DNA of 10,342 nt from Alphaproteobacteria bacterium (GTDB lineage: Bacteria; Pseudomonadota; Alphaproteobacteria; Rickettsiales; JADKJE01), in assembly GCA_016722515.1 (NCBI GenBank), contig JADKJE010000028.1, positions 1 to 10,342 on the forward strand. The letters run 5' to 3'. Both the position numbers and the translations under genes were made by a program. A model generated the notes under the pieces. The model saw only the letters and a program-made list of their open reading frames with translations, ran no database searches and had not been told where the DNA came from. Shown one piece after another: positions 1-6,401 of the stretch. Position 1 is the stretch's first letter; each line of letters opens with the position of its first letter.

Positions 1-899
1 CTTAAGACATTAAGATTGCCGGTAGTTGGTAGACTAAAATCAATGATAGCTGCATTGCCTGAATCAACAGTGCCAGATCCGCCGACACTAAAGTTAAGTG
101 CGCGTGCTTGTCCTGTATGCGTGCTGTTAAGCAAAAGGTATTCACGGTTTAAATCAATGTCACCAGTGGTGGGATCATTATAGGTAACGCCAAGGTGATA
201 AACATCCCCAGTAGAAGCCGGCGCCAGTGTCGCTGATATGCGTTGATCAGTTGGATCTACAGACCAGTTTCCGAGGCTAGCTGGCAAACCTGATGCGTCC
301 CAGTAAGTAAGTGTGTTGGGCGTATTAGTTAGCGCGTCTTGCTTAGAGTCAAACGTAGACCAATCAGCAGCACTCAATAGACCGCGATTGGTAGCGCTTG
401 CCGTTGGAATACTAAAAGTGTGAGTTGAGCCTGTGCTTGATATTGAAAAGTCAGTGCCTGCTGTGTCTGTAGCAAAGCTTTGTGTTGTGGCAGTTAAAGT
501 ATTTAGAGTGGTGATACCGCCCGTTACTGTCGACCATGATGCATCTGTCCCATCGCTTACTAATGACTTCCCACTGTTTCCTGTTTGAGACGGGAGAAGC
601 GCATTGAGCGCAGCATTGGCACTTGTCTGACCAGTCCCACCACTTGTAATTGGGATTACACCTAGCGATAGTACGCCCGTAGATGAGTTATACGAGAGCG
701 GAGAGTTAGCACTAACCGCTCCTCTTGCCCTTGCTAGTGTGAAATATAAATTAGTAGCACCCTCGGCTATATCATCTGTGGTGAGAACAACCGTCCCTAT
801 CTGTCCGTTAACCGACGATACTGATCCACCGCCTGGTGCAAAGTACTGACCGTGAGCAGTTGCGCAAAATAGCATTAGTAATAAAGGGATGAAAATCAT
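1..899 (-). CDS. Fibre-like surface protein with N-terminal signal peptide, C-terminus off the left edge
   Basis: The frame is open from an ATG at 899-897 to the window edge, about 299 codons, and the C-terminus is missing. The first 18 residues look like a signal peptide: a hydrophobic run (IFIPLLLMLF) followed by CATAHGQ, with a plausible signal peptidase I site after AHG. After that the protein is rich in Ser, Thr, Gly and Ala. It carries motifs common in phage tail-fibre stalks: VSSVNGQIGTVVLTTDDI, then GATNLYF, ITSGGTGQTSANAALNAL, and ASATNRGLLSAADWSTF. These repeated-stalk motifs suggest a trimeric fibre or other elongated surface protein. The start overlaps the stop of the upstream gene as ATGA (899-896), which points to coupled translation. 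Because its receptor-binding end is not visible, the exact role is open. A secreted or outer-membrane prophage protein is an alternative to a virion fibre. Confidence 0.7.
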   Translation of the reverse strand, partial: MIFIPLLLMLFCATAHGQYFAPGGGSVSSVNGQIGTVVLTTDDIAEGATNLYFTLARARGAVSANSPLSYNSSTGVLSLGVIPITSGGTGQTSANAALNALLPSQTGNSGKSLVSDGTDASWSTVTGGITTLNTLTATTQSFATDTAGTDFSISSTGSTHTFSIPTASATNRGLLSAADWSTFDSKQDALTNTPNTLTYWDASGLPASLGNWSVDPTDQRISATLAPASTGDVYHLGVTYNDPTTGDIDLNREYLLLNSTHTGQARALNFSVGGSGTVDSGNAAIIDFSLPTTGNLNVL

Positions 900-1321
900 A
901 GTTCGGTTACCTTCATAGATCCTGTCGCTGTTATCCAAATGCAAGTTACCTCTCCTGTGTAAAGGCTAGGCATCTCTCTTAGTACTGAGCTTGGTGCCAT
1001 TGCGTACGTGTGTAATGTTGGTGAAGCAACTGGACCAAACGCTAGGTAGGCTACCGAGCTTGATTCGTTGTAGACTACAAAACCTAAACGATCGGGGTTT
1101 GATAAGAGTAGTGTGACTGAAGAAATAGACGCTGCTTGTTGGGTTATAGTCGCAGTATCTGTTTTAGATGCACCACCAGATACGGGTAGTGGATTAGTAT
1201 CTGATATCGGTTCTCCGTTAAGGAGTACTCCAGTCTTAAGATAGTAATCAGCCTTGCTGCCAGGTACAACTTCCTCGGCAGACTTCTTTAAAGCCTCAAT
1301 CCCATGGTCATCAACAGCCAT
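896..1321 (-). CDS. Small phage structural protein, probable head or tail accessory
   Basis: This is a 141-residue protein. Residues about 45-60 (NPLPVSGGASKTDTATITQQ) lead into a beta-rich C-terminal half. That half has a pattern seen in small phage structural proteins: a run of hydrophobic strands (SVTLLLSNPDRLGFVVYNES), then LREMPSLYTGEVTCIW and a terminal TGSMKVTEL. No catalytic motif is visible. A GAGGG ribosome site at 1333-1329 is seven bases from the ATG and fixes the start. The gene sits between the capsid block and the fibre-like gene and overlaps the latter by four bases, so the two are probably made together. Virion attachment, perhaps as a fibre-associated or head-accessory protein, is inferred from position and fold pattern only. 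Confidence 0.7.
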   Translation of the reverse strand: MAVDDHGIEALKKSAEEVVPGSKADYYLKTGVLLNGEPISDTNPLPVSGGASKTDTATITQQAASISSVTLLLSNPDRLGFVVYNESSSVAYLAFGPVASPTLHTYAMAPSSVLREMPSLYTGEVTCIWITATGSMKVTEL

Positions 1322-1359
1322 TATTTAGCCCTCATTTAAAATAATATATTGGGCAAATA

Positions 1360-1491
1360 TCAGGTTGTTACTGGAGCTGGATTGTTGTTGAGTGAGTCAA
1401 CAAGAGTACCAGCGGCTGGATCATCTGCATAAGTAACGATGATTGAACCATCTGCGAAATCAAAAAACTGGGTAGCGCCAGAAACGATCAT
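1360..1491 (-). CDS. 43-residue phage protein of unknown function
   Basis: This is a short acidic, beta-prone protein that starts MIVSGATQFFDF, contains TYADDPAAGTLVD and ends NPAPVTT. The start is well supported. An AAGGAG ribosome site at 1504-1499 lies seven bases upstream of the ATG at 1491-1489. A second ATG four bases further upstream (1495-1493) is in another frame, is too close to the ribosome site, and would give only 11 residues. The gene lies 14 bases after the stop of the preceding gene and is in the same direction as the capsid block, so it is probably in the same operon. I do not recognise a family. A minor structural role is a guess from context. Confidence 0.65.
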   Translation of the reverse strand: MIVSGATQFFDFADGSIIVTYADDPAAGTLVDSLNNNPAPVTT

Positions 1492-1505
1492 ACATGATCT
1501 CCTTG

Positions 1506-1697
1506 TTAAAGTTTGTCCAAATCCCTTGAGGGAATATCCTTGGACTGTTCACCTGGGACGAACCATAAAAACCACTGCTTCCCGTTCCATACGGGAGCAC
1601 CGTAGACTTGAACGCGAGAACCCAGACGCGCTAGTGCTGCCACCAACATGTCTGGGTCCTTGCTTTTAAAATAACGAAGTCTAGTCGTGGTAACCAA
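1506..1697 (-). CDS. 63-residue phage protein of unknown function, TTG start
   Basis: This is a small basic protein with the visible segments RLRYFKSKDPDMLVAALARL and VYGAPVWNGKQWFLWFVPGE, a mix of one helix and aromatic-rich strands. The only start that keeps the N-terminal RLRYF segment is TTG at 1697-1695. It is two bases beyond the stop of the preceding gene, with an AAGAG element about six bases upstream that could serve as ribosome site. An internal ATG (residue 17) is possible but would remove the conserved-looking N-terminus. It is colinear with the capsid genes, which supports it over the overlapping plus-strand frames. I cannot assign a function. Confidence 0.6.
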   Translation of the reverse strand: MVTTTRLRYFKSKDPDMLVAALARLGSRVQVYGAPVWNGKQWFLWFVPGEQSKDIPSRDLDKL

Positions 1698-1699
1698 TG

Positions 1700-2107
1700 T
1701 TACTCTTGAGCGCTTTGGAAGAACTCAACGAAGAACACGATTTTACCAGCAGTCAATGCTGCTACAGCAATCGAGATACCGAATTGACCACGAGCTGCTG
1801 CGCTCACGTTCATAGGTACGCCGATAGCTGCTGCCGCTACGTTTCCAGCTGCATAAGCTGCGTTATCAAACGCAGTCAATGCAAGGTAACGAGCTGTAGC
1901 GTTTGCATCACCGATAGAAACAGTTGCTGAACCACCAGAGGTGAGAGCAGAAACTACTTTATAGTGAACAGACTTAACAACCGCACCACTTGGAAGTGGG
2001 GCAAAGCCTTGCTTAGCAGAAAGATCGATAGTGCTAACAGCACCGCCGTCTACTGCGAAGTCATAGACATATTCATTGACCTGAGGTCCATCATTTTTGA
2101 ATGCCAT
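1700..2107 (-). CDS. Probable capsid decoration or head-accessory protein
   Basis: This 135-residue protein comes immediately after the major capsid gene. It begins MAFKNDGPQVNEYVYDFAVD, is rich in Ala, Gly, Val and Ser, and has a regular beta pattern: STIDLSAKQGFAPLPSGAVV, then SALTSGGSATVSIGDANATA, and a C-terminal LTAGKIVFFVEFFQS. Small beta-rich proteins of this kind directly downstream of the coat gene in phages often decorate the capsid surface or form head spikes. An AAGAG ribosome site (2119-2115) is seven bases before the ATG. There are no enzyme motifs. The decoration role is inferred from position, size and composition, and a minor tail protein is the main alternative. Confidence 0.65.
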   Translation of the reverse strand: MAFKNDGPQVNEYVYDFAVDGGAVSTIDLSAKQGFAPLPSGAVVKSVHYKVVSALTSGGSATVSIGDANATARYLALTAFDNAAYAAGNVAAAAIGVPMNVSAAARGQFGISIAVAALTAGKIVFFVEFFQSAQE

Positions 2108-2125
2108 CTTTTTTCTCTTTTCGTT

Positions 2126-2139
2126 TAACGTTAACGTTA
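2126..2139. repeat. 14-base perfect palindrome at the end of the capsid gene
   Basis: TAACGTTAACGTTA reads the same on both strands and overlaps the capsid stop codon (2139-2137). It consists of two overlapping AACGTT units. Its position between the capsid gene and the decoration gene could suit a binding site or an mRNA feature that sets expression of the downstream gene. It has no loop or U-tract, so it is not a standard terminator. Confidence 0.4.
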
Positions 2140-2980
2140 GCTAATTTGTACAACGCGTTTATTGTCGAGCTGTTTCAAGCCGTACAATAAGTCGATATTG
2201 ATACGCATAGCGCGCTTACCGTCAACTCCCAAGTCATACATGTTGATGCGCAAAGCGTCTTGCACTGCCATCGTCATGTAGCTCTTGTGAAAGAAAGAAG
2301 CCACGTTGCCAACCAAAGTTGTCGAGTGCGGCATAAAAGCCAACCAATCCAGCTGGTAATTGACCAGACTGAAGCGGTGCACCAGACATCAAGAAATCCG
2401 AACTCGTAAAGCCAACAATATTAAAAACATCGTTGGTCTGAGCTGAGCCCAATACCATGTGACGATCAGCAGCAGGAACGTTTGCAGTATCCAAAAGTTC
2501 TTTTGCGTTCAAGATGTCAGCCAATGCCAAGGTTGTACCCGAGGTATATGGAATCTGATGATCTGGAGCAGAAGCCGATGGAACGGTTGAAGCGATGATG
2601 GTTTTTTCCATCTTCTTCATGATTGCGTAAACAGCCATGTCGCGGAGTTTGTCCATTGCTTCGAGCGATTGAACTTGAGCCAAACGAGTGATGATGAAGT
2701 CTTTTACAACGCGTTTGTTGATGATCAATTGTTGACCAGAAACAGTTACAGCGTCTGCATCAGCGCGTGCATCTTCAGCAAGCTCAACACCGTCGTCGAA
2801 TTCAGGGACTGAACTGATGTTTACAGTGTCACCCAAATCCTGGATCTCACCTTCATAGTCACGTGAGATGATGCTTGAGAATGGTAGTTCTGCTAAAAGC
2901 ACGTCATAGAAACGTGCAGACCAAAGTTCAGGAGTAATTGCCGACAATTCATTGCCAGCTCTTAATACTTGATCAGCCAT
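2137..2980 (-). CDS. Major capsid protein, interrupted by a one-base frameshift
   Basis: The coat protein is encoded in two frames. Frame one starts at ATG 2980 and runs 215 sensible residues: MADQVLRAGNELSAITPELW, then LGDTVNISSVPEF, VKDFIITRLAQVQ, and GQLPAGLVGF. It then continues as 33 residues that look unrelated and stops at 2234. The other frame supplies the expected C-terminus from 2334 to 2137: MPHSTTLVGNVASFFHKSYM, then TMAVQDALRINMYDLGVDGK and a final NKRVVQIS. Dropping one T from a TTTT run joins them as GLVGF-MPHSTT and gives a 280-residue protein, a normal size for an HK97-fold coat protein of the P22-coat-like kind. An AAAGGA ribosome site precedes the ATG. The position between scaffold and decoration genes agrees. 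The family is judged from general pattern and context, not from a search. As written, the gene makes a truncated 248-residue product. Confidence 0.8.
2335..2338 (-). other. Frameshift site in the capsid gene (four-base homopolymer)
   Basis: On the minus strand the reading is GGC TTT TAT GCC in the upstream frame and TTT ATG CCG in the downstream frame. The two frames therefore differ by one T in a run of four. A phenylalanyl-tRNA on TTT could re-pair after a +1 slip, but the next codon (TAT) is neither a stop nor obviously rare, and there is no upstream Shine-Dalgarno-like stimulator of the release-factor-2 type. A single-base insertion or a homopolymer reading error is the simpler explanation. 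Confidence 0.7.
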
Positions 2981-3007
2981 TTATCGAATCCTTTCGAGTT
3001 ATGTACT

Positions 3008-3625
3008 TCATTGTTTTTGTTTCTGAAACTGAGCATAGAGAGCCTTGTACTTGGTAGAGTCACCAGTTTTCCTTGCCTCTTTTTCAGCATTCATTACGTC
3101 CTTCACTGTGATGTCAGCACCGCCCGCTTCAATGCGAACGCCGCCGGAATTAACACTAGGGTTCAATGGTCTGAACCAGTGTGGTTTTAACATCTTCAGT
3201 TTTTCAGCGAATTTGTCAGCGCCGAGAACGTTAATCTTTCCAGTCGATGTAGTTTCAATCTGAACACCGTTTAAATCTACAAGGTCAAGATCGCCTGTCG
3301 CTTCTGGTAGTATTCCTAGTTTAGCAGCAGCCTCTCTCACCGCGCTAGCCTTTTTATCTATAACCAGGGCTTCCTTGATACGCGTATTCTGAGAAGCTAC
3401 ATCGTCGCGCTCTTTCTGATACTTATTGGCAAGCGTTTCCCAATCCTTCTTCTCTCTAAGTTTTGCATCTTGCTCTAGGCGCAATTGTTCTTGAGCAGCT
3501 TTTGCTGTAGCTCTAAGTTCGTTCATCTCACGAAGTAGGTTTTCATGATCTGGTGCTTGAGGTGCTGGTGGTGTTACCGCTACTGGTTCTGTAATTGGTT
3601 GTACTGGTTGAGTATTGTCGCTCAT
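3008..3625 (-). CDS. Capsid scaffolding protein
   Basis: This 205-residue charged protein lies directly upstream of the major capsid gene, the standard position for a scaffold that guides procapsid assembly and then leaves the head. A Pro- and Gln-rich N-terminus (residues 1-27) is followed by a long Ala, Lys, Glu and Gln-rich helix (about 28-100, including LREMNELRATAKAAQEQLRL) that should form a coiled coil. The middle segment carries LVDLNGVQIETTS and LKMLKPHWFRPLNP. The C-terminus is a basic helix (DVMNAEKEARKTGDSTKYKA to the end, QFQKQKQ), like the coat-binding tails of known scaffolds. An AAGGAG ribosome site precedes the ATG. No protease motif is visible, so it is probably not a protease-scaffold fusion. 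Confidence 0.85.
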   Translation of the reverse strand: MSDNTQPVQPITEPVAVTPPAPQAPDHENLLREMNELRATAKAAQEQLRLEQDAKLREKKDWETLANKYQKERDDVASQNTRIKEALVIDKKASAVREAAAKLGILPEATGDLDLVDLNGVQIETTSTGKINVLGADKFAEKLKMLKPHWFRPLNPSVNSGGVRIEAGGADITVKDVMNAEKEARKTGDSTKYKALYAQFQKQKQ

Positions 3626-3635
3626 ATAAATCTCC

Positions 3636-4085
3636 TTATTTATTTGCGAAACGTTTTACTGCTTTAGAAATAATCTTTTTAACTTCATCCATGATTGAGA
3701 CCACAAACTTTTCTCCAAGCTTCTCCCTTGGAAGGAATGTTCTACGTGGAACTTTATCTGAACCGTCTTGATGAACGATCGCATAGTCTGGTTGTGGGTC
3801 AAGGTATAACTCTACCTTTGATCCCTTCAACCGATACTTTAAAGCGTCCATCATAGCGCCCGTAAGTCTTAAGTTTACTGGCCTCTTTGCCTTGCGATCG
3901 CCTGGGTATTTCTTTGGATCTTTGTAAGCTACAAATCTACCAGTACCCCTTACAGGCGAAAGTCCTCGACCTACATATTCTTTAACCGAATCGACAAGCG
4001 TCTGGCCGATCTCGCGCTTATCACTATCTGTTAAGATATCGGCTCTAAGCGCTCTTAATTTAAACTTAACTATAATCTTAGCCAT
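3636..4085 (-). CDS. Virion morphogenesis / tail-completion-like protein, second copy
   Basis: This 149-residue basic protein has the motif order of phage virion-morphogenesis (GpS-like or HK97 gp10-like) connector proteins. An N-terminal helix is followed by GLSPVRGTGRF (41-51), LRLTGAMMDAL (72-82), a strand segment VELYLDPQPDYAIVHQDG, and VPRRTFLP (112-119). It ends in a basic amphipathic helix. Proteins of this group act where the head joins the tail. The start codon overlaps the stop of the upstream paralog by one base (TAATG at 4085), which implies translational coupling. The upstream neighbour shares the same three motifs in the same order and spacing. Its exact place in the virion is inferred. 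Confidence 0.6.
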   Translation of the reverse strand: MAKIIVKFKLRALRADILTDSDKREIGQTLVDSVKEYVGRGLSPVRGTGRFVAYKDPKKYPGDRKAKRPVNLRLTGAMMDALKYRLKGSKVELYLDPQPDYAIVHQDGSDKVPRRTFLPREKLGEKFVVSIMDEVKKIISKAVKRFANK

Positions 4086-4738
4086 TAGAGATCATCCAAT
4101 AGACCTAGTGACTCGAGAAGCTCGGTCAAAGCTTCATTGCGATAGATGGCAGCTCTAATCTCAGCGCGCGTCATATCAGGCATCTCATCACTTAAGACTT
4201 CATATAGGTCATCAGTCGAATCCACGCCTTCAAAGTCCGAGCGATCAAGATCAACAGAATCAGCGATAGCGTCTGCAATAATACGTTCCACACCCGATTG
4301 AATGCTCGATTTAAACTCTTCATCTATATTGGGTAAGAATTTTCGCTCAGGTAGGGTAGATTCACCAGATAAATTTGAATGACCATCGGCACGAGGTGCT
4401 GCGTCACCAAATACGCCAAGCAAGATCCCGTCTTCTGTCTTCTTAAACCCAAGCTCATCTAGCATAATGCCGGTCAACTTAAGGTCGGCTACACTTGAAC
4501 CGCCCTCGGCTTGTTTGTGCTTCTTATACTCAGGTGAGAGCGTTTTCTTATAGGTGCCGCCTGCAATAGGTGACGTTCTACTTGATACGCTCTCTAAGAT
4601 CTTCTCAACTAAGAACTCACCAACGTCTTGCTGGATCTGCTTTTTAGTATCTCTATCTAGAGTTAGATCACTAAAAAGGTCGATCTCTGATGCGGTCTCT
4701 TTTGACGTGGTAGTGACATCTACGACCTTAAAGGCCAT
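4085..4738 (-). CDS. Virion morphogenesis / tail-completion-like protein, first copy with acidic extension
   Basis: This 217-residue protein shares a block order with its downstream neighbour: SSRTSPIAGGTYKKTLSPEY (52-71), LKLTGIMLDEL (86-96), a short strand segment LLGVFGDAAPRADGHS, and LPERKFLP (129-136). This suggests a GpS-like connector or tail-completion fold. Unlike the second copy it carries an acidic C-terminal extension of about 60 residues (160-217, ending LTELLESLGLLDDL), which is predicted helical and may bind a partner. It begins one base inside the portal stop codon (TAATG at 4738), so portal, first copy and second copy form a translationally coupled block. The role at the portal or head-tail joint is inferred from the neighbours. 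Confidence 0.6.
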   Translation of the reverse strand: MAFKVVDVTTTSKETASEIDLFSDLTLDRDTKKQIQQDVGEFLVEKILESVSSRTSPIAGGTYKKTLSPEYKKHKQAEGGSSVADLKLTGIMLDELGFKKTEDGILLGVFGDAAPRADGHSNLSGESTLPERKFLPNIDEEFKSSIQSGVERIIADAIADSVDLDRSDFEGVDSTDDLYEVLSDEMPDMTRAEIRAAIYRNEALTELLESLGLLDDL

Positions 4739-6393
4739 TAAGCGTCCTGCTCCTCATCGGCTGGTTTCTTCTGAAAAGGCTTAGGCGCTTCACCACTAGC
4801 TGAAGGATCCTCTATAGGGTTGCCATTCTCATCAACAGCACCACCGTTTTGCTCTTGGAACTCTTGCATCTTAAGTTCTTTTTCGGCCTTAATCTCTTCA
4901 AGCTTTTGGACGGCAGCCTCATCACTTAAATTTGGGTTATCAAGCTTGATTGCATCGAGATCAGTGATCAAACCCAACTCCTGCTTAATCTTAATGATCT
5001 CAAGTTTTTCTTTCTCACTTACAATCGTTTGAGACGGCTTAAACTCAACCGATGGGTCTAGGTCTAAAGGTAGCGAGACCTCTTGAAACTCGGGCGTAAG
5101 TAGATCAAGCGACTTATATAGGTTCTGCCACTTAGAAATAATAGACCAGAGCTTTGGTTCAGCTTCTACAAATTGCTGTTCTTGCTCTTTAGTATCTTCC
5201 ATCGACTCTGACTTATCGAGCATCATAGCAATACCTGATGCAAAGCTTGATGCGTTGCCAGAGAGTGAGGCAGAGAATCCACTTGTGGATAAGTTGTTTG
5301 TCGAAAGTAAGAGCGCCACATAGGCTTCAACCACTTTCATCAAATCACCGATTGGCGGGTTAGCTGATAAGAAGCTTACGGATGGCGTTGGCTCACCCTC
5401 TTCTTGAATAAGCTGAATACAATGGTTAGGGCCTGTCTTAATTGCTTTAGGCAGGTTTTTACCAATCATAGTGAGCTGGCCGTAGCCTTGAGTGATTGAG
5501 ATGTGATTGATGTGGGTCAGAACCGCGTTGATTCTAATTCCAGCCTCAATAATATCTTTCCCACCTGGTGCCCAATACGAGCCGTACTTCTCAGCACTCA
5601 AACCTACAAAGGGAGATACGCCGATAGGGTTAGTAACCTCGCCCTCGCTTATGATCATGCCCTTAGCGTCAGTCGTGAAGTGATACTTATTGGTCCACCA
5701 AATGTATTGATCAGGGTTTGAGTCAGTTGGACTATCTGAGATGATGTCATCAACGTTGTCACCACGAGGTGGGACGATTGAAAATAGAGTGCTTGAGAGT
5801 GACGTGCGCCCTTCAGTTGCAGGGTTTAGCGAGTACTGATTTTGTGAGTCAGGTCTAAAGTTAGATAAGATGTGGCACATTGCAACACTTGAATCGTTTG
5901 GATCTTCAATAACGTCGTAGAGAAACGGACACAAGGCTTCAACCACGAGCTTGTACTTGCCGGTCTCTTGTACAGGTACTGGTTTTACATAGAGGTCTAC
6001 GTTCTTCTCTAGTTTTAAATAGCGGTTAGCTTCCTTCATGATCGCATCAAGCTTAAGAAGATAGGTCATCTCATCTAGAGCTTTTTGATCTTTCTTCTTC
6101 TCGGTCGTACGCTCAACACCATTGGCGTAAACACGGGCAAGCTTATCAACAATCTTGCGAGTAAAGGAGATGTTGGTCATCGCGTACTGCATCTCAAGGA
6201 CGGTTTGATTGTCGAATTGATTGAGCAGGAGTTGAGCTACGTAGCGTGAGGTTTGATCTTTAAAGCACTCGTATGCTTTGAAAGCCTCATTCTTTCTACG
6301 CTTATTTTCGGTAGCTCTAATCTGACTGATCACTTTTGATCTAAACAAAGGATCTAGTACAGATTGTTCATTATACTTTGGACGATTTATCAT
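4738..6393 (-). CDS. Portal protein
   Basis: This 551-residue protein directly follows the large terminase, the usual place of the portal, the dodecameric ring at the capsid vertex through which DNA is packaged and ejected. The N-terminal half has portal-like features: helical QYAMTNISFTRKIVDKLARV (about 68-87), then LKLDAIMKEANRYLKLEKNV and the strand segment CPFLYDVIEDPNDSSVAM. A middle segment is rich in Ser and Gly (LSTSGFSASLSGNASSFASG). The C-terminal region is a long charged helix (SEKEKLEIIKIKQELGLI, then LSDEAAVQKLEEIKAEKELK) ending in an acidic, disordered tail. The length fits portals of this type. An AAGGAAG ribosome site lies in the eight-base gap after the terminase stop. Confidence 0.85.
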   Translation of the reverse strand: MINRPKYNEQSVLDPLFRSKVISQIRATENKRRKNEAFKAYECFKDQTSRYVAQLLLNQFDNQTVLEMQYAMTNISFTRKIVDKLARVYANGVERTTEKKKDQKALDEMTYLLKLDAIMKEANRYLKLEKNVDLYVKPVPVQETGKYKLVVEALCPFLYDVIEDPNDSSVAMCHILSNFRPDSQNQYSLNPATEGRTSLSSTLFSIVPPRGDNVDDIISDSPTDSNPDQYIWWTNKYHFTTDAKGMIISEGEVTNPIGVSPFVGLSAEKYGSYWAPGGKDIIEAGIRINAVLTHINHISITQGYGQLTMIGKNLPKAIKTGPNHCIQLIQEEGEPTPSVSFLSANPPIGDLMKVVEAYVALLLSTNNLSTSGFSASLSGNASSFASGIAMMLDKSESMEDTKEQEQQFVEAEPKLWSIISKWQNLYKSLDLLTPEFQEVSLPLDLDPSVEFKPSQTIVSEKEKLEIIKIKQELGLITDLDAIKLDNPNLSDEAAVQKLEEIKAEKELKMQEFQEQNGGAVDENGNPIEDPSASGEAPKPFQKKPADEEQDA

Positions 6394-6401
6394 AGGCTTC
6401 C

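Noticed and set aside
1439..1930. Plus-strand frames of 76 and 77 codons opposite the small structural genes
   Set aside because: They are shadows of the minus-strand genes, Cys- and Ser-rich without pattern, and have no ribosome sites.
2335..2338. Programmed frameshift in the capsid gene as the preferred explanation
   Set aside because: There is no stop, rare codon or stimulator at the slip site. An extra base in a homopolymer is simpler.
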